A stretch of 64,000 nucleotides of DNA from Gemmatimonadaceae bacterium. GTDB lineage: Bacteria; Gemmatimonadota; Gemmatimonadetes; Gemmatimonadales; Gemmatimonadaceae. The DNA lies in assembly GCA_036003045.1 (NCBI GenBank), contig DASYSS010000101.1, positions 16,964 to 80,963 of the forward strand, written 5' to 3'. Position 1 is the stretch's first letter. Every line of letters begins with the position of its first letter. The notes beneath the pieces were generated by a model, which made no database searches, was not told the DNA's origin, and saw only the letters and a list, made by a program, of their open reading frames with translations. Positions 51,045 through 60,704 of the stretch are shown piece after piece. The translations under genes and the position numbers were made by a program.

Positions 51045-52469
51045 TCAGTCGAACTGCGCCAGGAACTCGGGTCTCTTCTCGGCCAGCACGCCATACACTT
51101 CCAAGCACGTGTTCGTCCACGCGCGGATCCACTCGCAATAGTGCAGGTTCGGCTCGACCGTCGAGCCGTACCGCGTGTGCGCTTCATGATAGCAACCGCC
51201 GGCGCAGAGCGGACGCGCCCAGCACGTCGAGCAATCGGTCTTGTTCGCGATGTGGTGCTTGAGCAGGAAGTCGTCTTGAAGCGTCCGATCGATTCCGTCG
51301 AAGACGCTGCCGAGCTTGTGCTCGTTCGACCCCGCGAAGCGATGGCAGAGCGCCACGTCGCCGTCGGTCGCCACGCCCATGAGGCCGAGGCCCGCGCCGC
51401 ACGGATACGCCTTGCTCATCCCCTTGTGCACTTCCTCGAGCGTGTCGCGCACGTTCGAGAATCCGTGCCGGCGCCCGGCGAGCGCCGCGTCGAGAAACTC
51501 CCCGGCGAGTGTCTGGAAGCCGGACAGCAACCGCCGGAATCCTTCGTCTTCGATCGCGTACTCGCGCTGCCATGACGTGGTCACCGGCGCGAAGCCCACT
51601 TCCCAGAAGCCGAGCTCTTCGTAGAGATGCCGGTAGATCGAGACGACGTCGAGGTTCTGCCCCGTCAGCGTCACTCGCGCGCCAACCGGCCGACGACGGT
51701 GCCGTCGCAGCAACTCCTTGATGTTCGGGACGACGAGGTCGTAGCTCCCCATCCCGTTGGAGAAGACGCGAAACTTGTCCTGCTGCTCGCGCGCGCCGTC
51801 GATCGACACGGTGACACCGACGTCGTTCTCGACGATCCAGTCGATGATCTCTTCGCGCAGCAACGTCGCGTTCGTCGTCAGGCTCGCGTTCACCTGCTTG
51901 CCGAGCGGCTCGGCGCGCTCCTTCGCGTACGCAAGCGCCGACTTCAACATCTTGAAGTTGAGCAGCGTCTCGCCGCCAAAAAAAGTCAAATTTACCGTCG
52001 GCGATTCGCCGGCTTCACTGAACATGAAGTCCACGCTCTGCCGGGCCGTGTCCTCATTCATGAAACGCGGCTTGGTCGTCGCCTCGACGATGCGATCTTC
52101 GCCGTACTCGTAGCAGTAGCCGCACGACAGGTTGCACTTGCTCGTCACGTTGAGCACGAGCGTCTGCAGCGGGATCCGCCGCTTCGGCTTCTCGGCCACG
52201 GGCTTGGGCGGCGGCGCGGCGACCGTCTGAATCGCGCGCATGCCGAGCAACTCGTCGATTGATGAGTGTACGGTTTCGGTGTCCCAACGACTGGCGAGCG
52301 AATCGGCGAGCTCCGTCGCCGTACGATCTCCCGCCGCGAGTGTCTCCAGCACCGCCTCAGCGACGTCGTCCAGCCGCACCACCGCCGCCGACGGCACGAG
52401 GTAGAGAAAGCGCGCCCCCCCGTCGCCGCCGCGGAAGCTGTGATACTCGCCACGCCTGAGCTGCATCAT
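51045..52469 (-). CDS. qhpD: Radical SAM/SPASM maturase QhpD
   Basis: A 474-residue radical SAM enzyme that makes the Cys-to-Asp/Glu thioether crosslinks in QhpC. The first cluster motif is CNLSCGYC (Cys112, 116, 119) with GGETLLNF and the S-adenosylmethionine-binding strands after it. The C-terminal SPASM-like cysteines lie in PCGAGLG, VALCHRF, CSTCWARPLCAGGC and HYCEW for auxiliary clusters. The N-terminal 85 residues look like a PqqD-like leader-recognition (RRE) domain (LRRGEYHSFRGG to LASRWDTETVHSS). The ATG at 52469 overlaps the qhpA stop. Confidence 0.92.
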   Translation of the reverse strand: MMQLRRGEYHSFRGGDGGARFLYLVPSAAVVRLDDVAEAVLETLAAGDRTATELADSLASRWDTETVHSSIDELLGMRAIQTVAAPPPKPVAEKPKRRIPLQTLVLNVTSKCNLSCGYCYEYGEDRIVEATTKPRFMNEDTARQSVDFMFSEAGESPTVNLTFFGGETLLNFKMLKSALAYAKERAEPLGKQVNASLTTNATLLREEIIDWIVENDVGVTVSIDGAREQQDKFRVFSNGMGSYDLVVPNIKELLRRHRRRPVGARVTLTGQNLDVVSIYRHLYEELGFWEVGFAPVTTSWQREYAIEDEGFRRLLSGFQTLAGEFLDAALAGRRHGFSNVRDTLEEVHKGMSKAYPCGAGLGLMGVATDGDVALCHRFAGSNEHKLGSVFDGIDRTLQDDFLLKHHIANKTDCSTCWARPLCAGGCYHEAHTRYGSTVEPNLHYCEWIRAWTNTCLEVYGVLAEKRPEFLAQFD

Positions 52470-54238
52470 GGCTGCGTCTTCCACTGAGCGAACTTGACGT
52501 ACAGCGGCACCGTGACGATGAGCTGGGCGCGGGCGCGAAGCGGCTTCGCCGACTTCCCCGGCGGCTGATAGGTCGCCACGACCCACACGTCGCCGACGTT
52601 GTTCCGGCTCGAGCTACGCTGCGGATTCGGGCCGTCGAGGTTCGGCGTGAAGAGTCCCGTCTGATCGACCGCGCCGACGAACTTCACGTCGTCATCGTCG
52701 TACGTGACGCCGTACTCCTCGAGCGACCAGTTGGCGTTCACGCGCCCGATTTCGAGATCGTCGTCGGTGTCGGGCTTGCCGTCGGCACCGTTGTAGTACG
52801 CGATCGCGTCGAACTGCTGGAGCTGTTTCGGAAAGACGTTGCCGCCGACGCGCGCGAGGCCGGCGAGCGGTACGACTTTGATGCGGCTGATCTGGTCGAA
52901 CACGACCGCGCCATCACGGAGCGAGACGCCGGCGGCGTACAAGTCGCGTTTGCCGACGACCGCCGTCGAATCGACGTTCACGCGCACGGTGATCGAGTCC
53001 GGCGTCGATCGCACGACGCGCTCGATCTTCACGCCCGGTCCGAAGTCCACGCCGGTCGCGCCGACGTTCTTCGGAAGGTTCGCGCCGAAGATCGTCACGT
53101 CCTGTCCGCTCGTGCCGACGCGCACCGCGCGCGGGGCGACACCGAGCAGCACCGGATTGGCGCCGAGCTTCTTGAGCGACACGTCCACGCCGATTTCGTC
53201 GTAGCCGCCGGTGAACCAGCGTCCCGACATCTCTTCCCAGCCAGGTTCGACGAACATCACTTCGCGGAGACCAACCGTGTCGGTCGCCTTGAGCGCCGGA
53301 TCAGTCGAACGGCCGCGCCACTGAAAGCCGGTATACACGATCGACTTTCCATTTCTCTGCACGACCCTGCCGCCGTCGGCGTAGCGATACGTTGCCTGCG
53401 TGACAAACTCCCCGTCGCTCGCGCCGCGCGTGACGGTCAGCCTTCCATAAAAGGCGCCCTTCCCCGGCTCGTTGCCGCTCAGCGCCCACGTTCCCTCCAG
53501 GTGCGGTGTCCGCATCGTCGCCGACCACGCGGTCCATTCCGGCGTCCGGAGCGGGAACGTGCGCGCGAGATGGTTGATCGCCACGTCCATGGGGTGCGGC
53601 TGCGCGACGCCGCTGTCGTTGGTCGCCGGTCCGCCTCGGCGGAACGCCTGGAAGTCGGCGTCCGGGAAGAGCGCGCGGTGCGTGGAGACCAACAGCTCCC
53701 ACTCGCCGCGCGTGCGCCGCTGCGTAATCACACGGCCCATCGAGTGGCAGGCGCGGCACGTCGTCTCCGTCCGCGTATCGGCGGTGTAGCGATACTCGAT
53801 CATCCGCCGTTCGACCTCGAACCGTCCCGGTCTGAGCTCGGCGGGGGCGAGTCCTTGATTGTCGCTCAAATAGCGCACGATCGCGCGGGCGTCGGCGGGG
53901 TTCAGCTTGACGTTGTTGAGCGCCACCATGCGTCGGACAGTCATCTCCCAGCCTTCGGGAGTTTTCCGCTCGTACGACACGCGCTGCATCATGCCGAGCG
54001 AGTCGCGGACGTGGCAGCTCGAGCAGTGCGACCGCGTCGTCGGGTCGTTGACGACGAACCCTCTCGTCGTGTCAGCCGCGGCGGCGGCAGACACGCCGCC
54101 CGAGCCGCGACCTCGGCCCGCTCCCCCTCCCCCTCCCCCTCCCCCACGCTGCGCCGGCGCGATGCTCACCGCGCCAAAACCCAGCAGTCCAACGACAAGG
54201 CAAACGCGCGATGATCCAGCGAGCAGTCGACGGGGCAT
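52466..54238 (-). CDS. qhpA: Quinohemoprotein amine dehydrogenase alpha subunit (dihaem)
   Basis: A 590-residue exported protein. The signal peptide is LVVGLLGFGAVSIAPAQ, followed by an unusual glycine/arginine linker (GGGGGGGGAGRGRGSGG). Two cytochrome c motifs follow: CSSCH at 72-76 and CRACH at 161-165. The remaining 400 residues hold beta domains including an Ig-like segment (VRVGTSGQDVTIFGANLPKNV). The subunit passes electrons from the CTQ of the gamma subunit to external acceptors. Gene order and linkage to qhpD by ATGA make the call firm. Confidence 0.92.
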   Translation of the reverse strand: MPRRLLAGSSRVCLVVGLLGFGAVSIAPAQRGGGGGGGGAGRGRGSGGVSAAAAADTTRGFVVNDPTTRSHCSSCHVRDSLGMMQRVSYERKTPEGWEMTVRRMVALNNVKLNPADARAIVRYLSDNQGLAPAELRPGRFEVERRMIEYRYTADTRTETTCRACHSMGRVITQRRTRGEWELLVSTHRALFPDADFQAFRRGGPATNDSGVAQPHPMDVAINHLARTFPLRTPEWTAWSATMRTPHLEGTWALSGNEPGKGAFYGRLTVTRGASDGEFVTQATYRYADGGRVVQRNGKSIVYTGFQWRGRSTDPALKATDTVGLREVMFVEPGWEEMSGRWFTGGYDEIGVDVSLKKLGANPVLLGVAPRAVRVGTSGQDVTIFGANLPKNVGATGVDFGPGVKIERVVRSTPDSITVRVNVDSTAVVGKRDLYAAGVSLRDGAVVFDQISRIKVVPLAGLARVGGNVFPKQLQQFDAIAYYNGADGKPDTDDDLEIGRVNANWSLEEYGVTYDDDDVKFVGAVDQTGLFTPNLDGPNPQRSSSRNNVGDVWVVATYQPPGKSAKPLRARAQLIVTVPLYVKFAQWKTQP

Positions 54239-54333
54239 GACCTGAGGATGCTCGGGGTGGAAGGAAATAGCTCCCAGTGCCCTACGGGATACGGCTTGGC
54301 GTCGGCCCTGTCAAGCGCGATAGGACCATCGGA

Positions 54334-55824
54334 CTACGCCAACGTGAGCATCCCAAAGCCAACGAGCGTCGAGAGCGCGCCGAGGAAATCGGGCAATGGA
54401 GCCGGCGCCGCGGCACGATTGTACGCTTCGTAAAGATCCGGCACCTGCTCGAACCTCGGCGCGAGTCGCGCCAGCACGACGAGATCGACGTTGCGGCAAT
54501 AGCGCACGCCGTTCGGGGCCATCGGCGCCGCCAGGTGTTCTTCCAGCGCGATCCGATGACCGCGCACGACGGGCCGCTGGACGAACCGCACTGCGTCGGC
54601 GGTTCCGAGTCGAAGGGCCGGACGGCGCTTCAATTCTTCGAAGGCCGCGTGGACACGGACGTCCGTGCGCAGAGCGTCGACGTCCCACTCGTCACTCGTC
54701 CGAGCCGGGTCCACATCGGCGCGAGCGGACCAAAACGGTGTCTCGTGCGCGCCGGCCGCATCGCGCGCCAACGCCGCCGCGCCCTGGCGCAAATGCTCGG
54801 CCATGGCCAGCTCTCGCGCTGTGAACAATTCGACGGCGGGGTCCGTCGCGGTCGGATCGATGAGCGCGCTGTGAACCGTTATCGCGGCCAGCCATGCCGA
54901 CGCCAGCGCCTTCTTTACGCCGAACGAGGACAGCGGATCGACGAAAGATGCCGCGTCGCCGACCAGCAGCGCGTTGTCGCCGGCAACCCGCTCAGCCGAG
55001 TAGGCAGTGGCGTCGCACGCCCACGGCGCGCCGGCCATCGTCGCGCCCTCGACCAGAGCGCGAAGTGCCGGCGCCTGCGCCAACTCCGCCGCGTAGGCCG
55101 TGTCGAGCTCCGATCGGCCGGGTACGCTCGTCACGCGTGGATCGAGCATGACGGTGACGAAGCGGCGCGACTCCGATACGGGAATCGACCACGCCCAACC
55201 GTTCGCGTAGCTCTCGACGAAGGTGTGCGTCGCGTCCTCGAGCGCCCACGCGCCCGCTCGGTCCCAAATCCCGGCGATCGCGATCGTCCTCGCGTGCGAG
55301 TCGGTTCGCCGCCAACCACGACGTGCGATGACTCCCGCTCGTCCGCTGCAGTCGAGAATCCATCGAGCCCGAATCGTGTCCGGACCGGACGGCCGGTCGA
55401 ACTGCACGCGCCAAACGTCGCCCTCTCGCTCGGCGTCGCGCACCGAGACGTCACGCTCCACGGACGCGCCGGCGGCCTGCGCGCCGTCGAGCAGGAGCTC
55501 GTCGAACTTGTCGCGCGACACTTGATACCCAAGCCCCGCCCGACCGAACATCTCGACGCGTCGCTCGCGATCGCTCCCAGCCCATTGCACCGTGTTTCCG
55601 GTGGCGCGGATGAATCCCGCTCGATCGACGACCGCGCGAACGCCGATCTCGTCGAAGAGTTTCACGCAGCTCGGCGGGAGCGACTCCGCCAACGCCGGCT
55701 GTCGTGACGTGCGCGACAGCAGCACGACCGAGTGACCCCACGACGCCAGAAGGCGCCCCGCGGCTGACCCGGCGGGTCCGCCGCCAATCAGCGCGACGTC
55801 GGCGAGGAGCGTCATGCCCTCCAT
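54334..55824 (-). CDS. qhpG: Flavin-dependent tryptophan hydroxylase QhpG
   Basis: A 496-residue FAD monooxygenase of the p-hydroxybenzoate-hydroxylase/halogenase fold: ALIGGGPAGSAAG at 12-24, LVGDAASFVDPLSSFGVKKAL near 290. In Paracoccus QhpG dihydroxylates the Trp of the crosslinked gamma peptide, the first step of making CTQ. Halogenase and geranylgeranyl-reductase relatives share this fold; context selects QhpG. It lies first in the cluster, 95 bases before qhpA. Confidence 0.85.
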   Translation of the reverse strand: MEGMTLLADVALIGGGPAGSAAGRLLASWGHSVVLLSRTSRQPALAESLPPSCVKLFDEIGVRAVVDRAGFIRATGNTVQWAGSDRERRVEMFGRAGLGYQVSRDKFDELLLDGAQAAGASVERDVSVRDAEREGDVWRVQFDRPSGPDTIRARWILDCSGRAGVIARRGWRRTDSHARTIAIAGIWDRAGAWALEDATHTFVESYANGWAWSIPVSESRRFVTVMLDPRVTSVPGRSELDTAYAAELAQAPALRALVEGATMAGAPWACDATAYSAERVAGDNALLVGDAASFVDPLSSFGVKKALASAWLAAITVHSALIDPTATDPAVELFTARELAMAEHLRQGAAALARDAAGAHETPFWSARADVDPARTSDEWDVDALRTDVRVHAAFEELKRRPALRLGTADAVRFVQRPVVRGHRIALEEHLAAPMAPNGVRYCRNVDLVVLARLAPRFEQVPDLYEAYNRAAAPAPLPDFLGALSTLVGFGMLTLA

Positions 55825-55971
55825 TCAAACCCTACGCACCCCAAAACGCCACCGGCTGGCCAGACGCGTTCGGCGCGCTCATTTTCTTTCGCGGTTCATG
55901 TTCTACGCCGGGGATGCGCGGGCGACGACGCACGCCTCCACGCAAACACACGGTGATCTACGGAGTCCCCA

Positions 55972-56451
55972 ATGAGCCCCAGGCATTTCGCTCTCCTCCC
56001 CCGACCGGTGATCGTCGCCATCGCCTGCGCTCTCGTCGCCGCGAACGCGCACAACGCGATCGCGAGGCCCGCAGCGATCGACCCTTGCAGCTTGCTCACC
56101 TCCGCTCAGGTCAAGGCCGTTTTCGGTGTGGACATCGCCGCGCCGTCGGCGATCAGCCAGACTGCTTGCATGTGGAAGTCGACGGGCGCGAAGGTCCAGA
56201 TGGCGACCGTGGCCATCCAGCCGCCGGGAACGTCGTGGGAGCACATGAAGGTCGTCCTTCCCACCGTCCCCATCAAACCCCTGAGCGGTGTCGGCGACGA
56301 TGCGTTCTACCAACCCCTCGGCACGTTCACGCCGCTCGCCGTCAAGAAGGGGAAGACCATCGTCATCATCAAGACGTACGGCGTCGGCGCGCCCGCGACG
56401 CAGGAAGCGTATGAGAAGGCACTCGCGCTCGACGTCGTCAAACACTTGTAG
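55972..56451 (+). CDS. Exported small protein, DUF3558-like
   Basis: A 159-residue exported protein (signal peptide VIVAIACALVAANAHNA). The mature part starts IDPCSLLTSAQVKAVFG, followed by an ACMWK cysteine and a final VGDDAFYQPLG strand, a pattern seen in DUF3558-like and other small lipoproteins. The two Cys may form a disulfide. It lies ten bases upstream of the CocE-like hydrolase and is probably cotranscribed. Confidence 0.7.
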   Translation: MSPRHFALLPRPVIVAIACALVAANAHNAIARPAAIDPCSLLTSAQVKAVFGVDIAAPSAISQTACMWKSTGAKVQMATVAIQPPGTSWEHMKVVLPTVPIKPLSGVGDDAFYQPLGTFTPLAVKKGKTIVIIKTYGVGAPATQEAYEKALALDVVKHL

Positions 56452-56461
56452 GGAGGGTGCG

Positions 56462-58285
56462 TTGTCGATTCTGCCCCACCATCGCGCGCTGGCCTCGCTC
56501 CTCGCGGCAAGCGCGTTGGCCGCGCCGCTCTCCGCGCAGGTGACCGGCGCCAACGCCCCGTATCCGCCGCCGCGCGGGCCGCACGCCGTCGTTGTTGAGA
56601 GATCTGTGATGGTCGCGATGCGCGACGGCGTGAGGCTGGCGACGGACGTCTACCGCCCGTCCGACCTGACCGGCCGGCTCCCCGCGATCCTCATGCGCAC
56701 GCCGTACAACAAGCAGGGCAGCGGTGGCGCCGGGCAGATCTTCGCGTCGAACGGCTACGTCGTCGTCGTGCAGGACGTGCGCGGCAAGTTCGGCTCGGAA
56801 GGCGAGTACAAGATCTACAACGGCGACATGACCGATTGGACCGACGCCTTCGATTGGATCGGCAAGCAGCCGTGGAGCAATCAGCGAATCGGCAGCTTCG
56901 GGTGCTCGTACCTGGGCGAGCAGCAGATCGTCGCCGCTCAACAGCGCCATCCGCTGCACATCGCCGCGATACCGCAGGCGGCCGGCGGCAATCTCGGGCG
57001 GGTCGGACGGCACCGCACGTTCTGGGGATCGGTCGAAGGCGGCGCGAACGCGGTGTCGATCAATTTCGGGTGGATGCCCGTGTGGGCGTCGACCGACAAA
57101 GGCGCGCGGCCACGCCCCAACGTGGAGACCGCGACGTTTCTGCGCTCGCTCCCGCTCATCGACATGACCGACCGAGCGGGCTCGCCGTCGTGGGACTGGC
57201 GCAACTTTTTCGAGCGCTCGCCCGACGACCCATGGTGGGACAAGCAAGGTTACTTCAACGATCGAGACAGCGTGTCGGTGGCGGCGCTGCACGTGTCGTC
57301 GTGGTTCGACATGGCGAACGAGGCGCTCATCGAACGCGAGCTCTTCGCGAAGAACGGCACCAACGCGCGGGCGCGTGAAAATCAGTACGCGATCATTTCG
57401 CCGACGACGCACTGCCAATCGGAGCGCGCGGGTGAACACACCTTCTCCGGCGCGCTCGACGTCGGCGACGCGAGGTTCCATCACTGGGACGTCTATCTCG
57501 CGTGGTTCGACAAGTGGCTGCGCGGGAACGAGCACGCGATGGACACGATTCCGCGCATCCAGTACTACACGATCGGCCGCAACGCCTGGCAGAAGTCCGA
57601 TCGCTGGCCTGTCGCGGGCATGAAGGAGACGCCGTACTACCTGCGCAGCGACGGAGGCGCGAGCACGAGCAAAGGCAATGGACGCCTGAGTCTCACTGCT
57701 CCAGGCTCAGGCGAGCGGCCGGATACGTTCACCTATGATCCGGCGAACCCGGTGCCGTCGCGCGGCGGATCGATCTGCTGTACGGGCGATCCGAAGGACG
57801 TTCCCGGCTCGTTCGACAACACCGATATCGAGCAGCGGCCGGACGTGCTCGTCTACACGGGCGAGGCGCTGACGACCGGTCTCGAGCTCACGGGACCGAT
57901 GCGCGCCGAGATCAGTCTCAGCTCCGATCGGATCGACACGGACGTCACGGTGAAGGTGCTGGACGTCTTCCCCGACGGGCGCGTCATGAACATGCTCGAG
58001 GGCATCACGCGGGCGCGGTATCGCGACGGCTACGGCAAGCCGGAGATGATGAAGCCCGGCACCGTCTACACGGTCCCGGTCGATCTGCACGCGACGTCGT
58101 GGTACCTGCCGCCCGGCCACCGTCTACGCGTCGAGGTCTCGTCGTCGAACTTCCCGCGCTTCGATCGCAACTTGAATACGGGCGGTCGGAACTATGACGA
58201 GACCGCTTGGAACGTGGCGAAAAACGCCGTGTGGCACTCGGCCGCGCACGTATCGCGGCTCGTGCTGCCGGTCGTTTCTCGTTGA
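56462..58285 (+). CDS. CocE/NonD family hydrolase
   Basis: A 607-residue exported hydrolase of the X-Pro dipeptidyl-peptidase/cocaine esterase family. AGGGAGGGTGCG stands before a TTG at 56462; other starts are absent. The N-terminus is a signal peptide. The nucleophile Ser is in GSFGCSYLGE, with the fold signatures VQDVRGKFGSEGEY and DWIGKQPWSNQRIGSFG. The C-terminal jelly-roll (HRLRVEVSSSNFPRFDRN) is typical. Substrate could be a peptide, ester or beta-lactam-like compound. Confidence 0.9.
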   Translation: MSILPHHRALASLLAASALAAPLSAQVTGANAPYPPPRGPHAVVVERSVMVAMRDGVRLATDVYRPSDLTGRLPAILMRTPYNKQGSGGAGQIFASNGYVVVVQDVRGKFGSEGEYKIYNGDMTDWTDAFDWIGKQPWSNQRIGSFGCSYLGEQQIVAAQQRHPLHIAAIPQAAGGNLGRVGRHRTFWGSVEGGANAVSINFGWMPVWASTDKGARPRPNVETATFLRSLPLIDMTDRAGSPSWDWRNFFERSPDDPWWDKQGYFNDRDSVSVAALHVSSWFDMANEALIERELFAKNGTNARARENQYAIISPTTHCQSERAGEHTFSGALDVGDARFHHWDVYLAWFDKWLRGNEHAMDTIPRIQYYTIGRNAWQKSDRWPVAGMKETPYYLRSDGGASTSKGNGRLSLTAPGSGERPDTFTYDPANPVPSRGGSICCTGDPKDVPGSFDNTDIEQRPDVLVYTGEALTTGLELTGPMRAEISLSSDRIDTDVTVKVLDVFPDGRVMNMLEGITRARYRDGYGKPEMMKPGTVYTVPVDLHATSWYLPPGHRLRVEVSSSNFPRFDRNLNTGGRNYDETAWNVAKNAVWHSAAHVSRLVLPVVSR

Positions 58286-58291
58286 TCGAAG

Positions 58292-58615
58292 CTATTCGGG
58301 CGTCTTTTCGGCCGGCTTTTCCGCCGGCACGCCGGGTGCGCCCTGTTCAGCGGGCGCCGTCGCCCCACGGCGCTTACCCCAGTGGCTGTGGACCTCGCGT
58401 GGACGCTCGCGATCGGCAACCATTTGCGAATAGTACGCGACGATCCGCGGGCGCAGGTTCAGGGGCGCGTCGCCTTCCGCGGTTCGAAAGGCCGCGTAGC
58501 GCTGCGATTCTCCCGTGATGCTGACCCACCACCATAGCGTGCCTGGAGTCGCCGGAGAGGATTCGGCCTTGCAGGTGAACGTGCGATCGCCTTCCTGAAA
58601 CTCGAGCGCTTTCAT
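58292..58615 (-). CDS. Small conserved hypothetical protein
   Basis: A 107-residue protein with GGAG upstream of the ATG at 58615. Its first 70 residues look folded (LEFQEGDRTFTCKAE; GTLWWWVSITGESQRYAAF; IVAYYSQMVADRERP), the rest is a Pro/Ala/Glu tail. A single Cys15. I recognise no function. It is convergent with the CocE-like gene by six bases. Confidence 0.6.
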   Translation of the reverse strand: MKALEFQEGDRTFTCKAESSPATPGTLWWWVSITGESQRYAAFRTAEGDAPLNLRPRIVAYYSQMVADRERPREVHSHWGKRRGATAPAEQGAPGVPAEKPAEKTPE

Positions 58616-58940
58616 TTAGGACTCCTTCGGGCTCGGGCGAGCACAGCATCGGAAATGATGAAGGTCCGGTCGGCGCCGGACCCGTGAGAATTCCGTGTGC
58701 GCGATGGGCGAATGCCGATGCACCCGCTCTATGAAACTTAGTCGGTTGCACCGGGTGCTGCATCAGCCGTTACCCTGGCGCCGCAGCGGACAATCGCTGT
58801 GGCGCCTCGAGGGCGTGAATCGGGCCCGCTGGATCGAATTGGCGACCCCGGAACCGCTCCAATCGCACGCCCATTACGACAGGCATTCCGCTGGAACGAC
58901 TACAACGGAAACACGGGGACCAGTGTCGAACCAGATTGCT
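58616..58940. other. Gene-free interval
   Basis: No supported gene. A frame open from 58695 lacks codon-quality features and joins the next gene only by chance. The one structure is a 7-bp hairpin GGTCCGG/CCGGACC at 58663-58682. The promoter of the next gene, and of the divergent small gene, should lie here but I see no firm boxes. Confidence 0.6.
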
Positions 58941-60611
58941 ATGACTCGCCGTTACGCCCTCCTCTCCACGCTTTTCCCACTCGCGTCGATCTCGGCGCAG
59001 AGCTCCGTTTCGCTCGAGCGGCTCGCGAGCGGGACGTGGCGCGCGACGTATCACCTATCGTCGCCGACTCCAACGCTCAGGTTCGAGCGACCCGCGTCAT
59101 TCTTTCGCGAACGCGTCTGGACGGTCGTGACACCCGGGTACCAGTTCGGGCGCGACGGCGACGCCCAAGTCGTGCGCGTCGCGCCTGGCATGACGCCGCA
59201 ACGGGAGATCGTATTCGAGTTTCCTGAGTACACCACGACGCTACCGAAGGAGTACGAGTTCTTTCTGCCCTTCACGGGTGGCGCCGTCGCCGTCTACACC
59301 GGACACCTCTACGCCACGGCGATCGTGGACGGCACTACCGCTACGAGGCTTCGAACGATCGACCTCACGCCGCCAAACGGAATGAAAGCGGTCGTGCGCG
59401 GGCGAGTGGTCTCGGGGCGGGTGGCGTTCTCCGACTCGATCGGTGACGGGACGTACATCTATTTTGGCAACACGAAGCCGATTGACACGCCCGACGTGGT
59501 GGCGATCGTCGATCCCGGCATGCCGTCGTGGATCGTTGCCCTCTTCAACGATGACCTGCCGCGGCTCTTCGCGGCGTATCGAGAGCGATTCGGCTATCCG
59601 CTCCCGTGGAAACCCGTCGTGCTGTTCAGTTTTGACGACGCCGCGCGGCCCGGATTGTCGTCCGGCGGCGGCACGCTCACCGGTCTCGTGAACATGACGT
59701 TCACCGGCGCGGACTGGACGCGGCAAACGCCGGCATCCACCGAGCAGGCGGTCGCCCTCATCGCCCACGAGTCCGCGCACCTGTGGAACGGCCACCTCGT
59801 GGAGAACGTCGATCAGGGCACAGGTTCGTGGATGCACGAGGGCTCCGCCGACGCTTTCGCGACAGAGATGCTTTACGCGCTCGGCGCCATCGACAGCGCG
59901 CGCTATCGCGCGCGCCGCGAGGACGCCATCAACCAGTGCGCCACCGCGATGGCGTCGGGGCCCGTGGCCACGGCCGGCTCGCGCAACGCGATCCGCGAGA
60001 TGTACGACTGCGGATTTGTCCTCACCATGTGGACGGCCGCCGCCGCCCACAGCGCCAATTCCTCAGCGAACGCGTTCACCTTTTGGCACGATCTCATCGC
60101 GAGCGCCAAAGCAAGCGCCGGGAGCTACGATCAGGCGCGCTATTTCGCCGTGCTCGCCGGCGAGCACGTTCCGGATTCTGTCATCGCGGCAATGAAGGCT
60201 TTCGTCGCCACTCGCGACGGAATGCGAATCGCCATCGACGGTCTCCGGTCGGCGGGGGTCGCGGTCGAAGAAGGCTCGGGTGTGCCGCCCGCGGGCGTGC
60301 AACAACAAGCCGCACGCGCCGCGATGGCGCACTTGATGTCGCAGGCCTGCGGGCGCGTCAATTTCAACTCTGGGCCGTCGATCAAGACGGGTGCGGTGAC
60401 CGGGTGCGAGCCATTCGCCGTCGAGCACATTGTATTCGCGGTCGATGGCCATCGGGTGCGCGACGACGGCGCCGCGCTGTACGACACCGTGCGCGCCTCC
60501 TGCGCGGCGGCCCGCGGTGTTTTGCTGCAGGGCGATGACGGGAGCACGCTCGCGACGGTGTCTTGCCAGCGCCCCCTCGCGACGAGGCCCGCGTGGTTCG
60601 TGCTTAAGTAG
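58941..60611 (+). CDS. Exported gluzincin-type metallopeptidase
   Basis: A 556-residue exported protein starting at the ATG at 58941, which begins a signal peptide (YALLSTLFPLASISAQ). The catalytic motif is AHESAHLWNG (HExxH), followed 18 residues after the second His by a Glu in WMHEGSADAF, the M1/M61 arrangement. The N-terminal beta domain (residues of about 20-220) resembles that of glycyl aminopeptidase-like M61 proteins. It should cleave peptides outside the cytoplasm. Ribosome site weak. Confidence 0.75.
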   Translation: MTRRYALLSTLFPLASISAQSSVSLERLASGTWRATYHLSSPTPTLRFERPASFFRERVWTVVTPGYQFGRDGDAQVVRVAPGMTPQREIVFEFPEYTTTLPKEYEFFLPFTGGAVAVYTGHLYATAIVDGTTATRLRTIDLTPPNGMKAVVRGRVVSGRVAFSDSIGDGTYIYFGNTKPIDTPDVVAIVDPGMPSWIVALFNDDLPRLFAAYRERFGYPLPWKPVVLFSFDDAARPGLSSGGGTLTGLVNMTFTGADWTRQTPASTEQAVALIAHESAHLWNGHLVENVDQGTGSWMHEGSADAFATEMLYALGAIDSARYRARREDAINQCATAMASGPVATAGSRNAIREMYDCGFVLTMWTAAAAHSANSSANAFTFWHDLIASAKASAGSYDQARYFAVLAGEHVPDSVIAAMKAFVATRDGMRIAIDGLRSAGVAVEEGSGVPPAGVQQQAARAAMAHLMSQACGRVNFNSGPSIKTGAVTGCEPFAVEHIVFAVDGHRVRDDGAALYDTVRASCAAARGVLLQGDDGSTLATVSCQRPLATRPAWFVLK

Positions 60612-60704
60612 AGCGCGTGCCGAGTCATCCTCGCGCTGGTCACCGAGGGTCGCGACCTCCATAATGGTCTTGTCCCTTCCCGACCCCGCGGCACAGGAGC
60701 TGGC

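Noticed and set aside
54334..55824. Tryptophan halogenase or geranylgeranyl reductase
   Set aside because: The fold is shared, but the gene lies at the head of the qhp cluster, which needs a Trp hydroxylase of this type.
58695..58940. Upstream extension of the gluzincin gene
   Set aside because: Codons before 58941 look non-coding and would mask the signal peptide.
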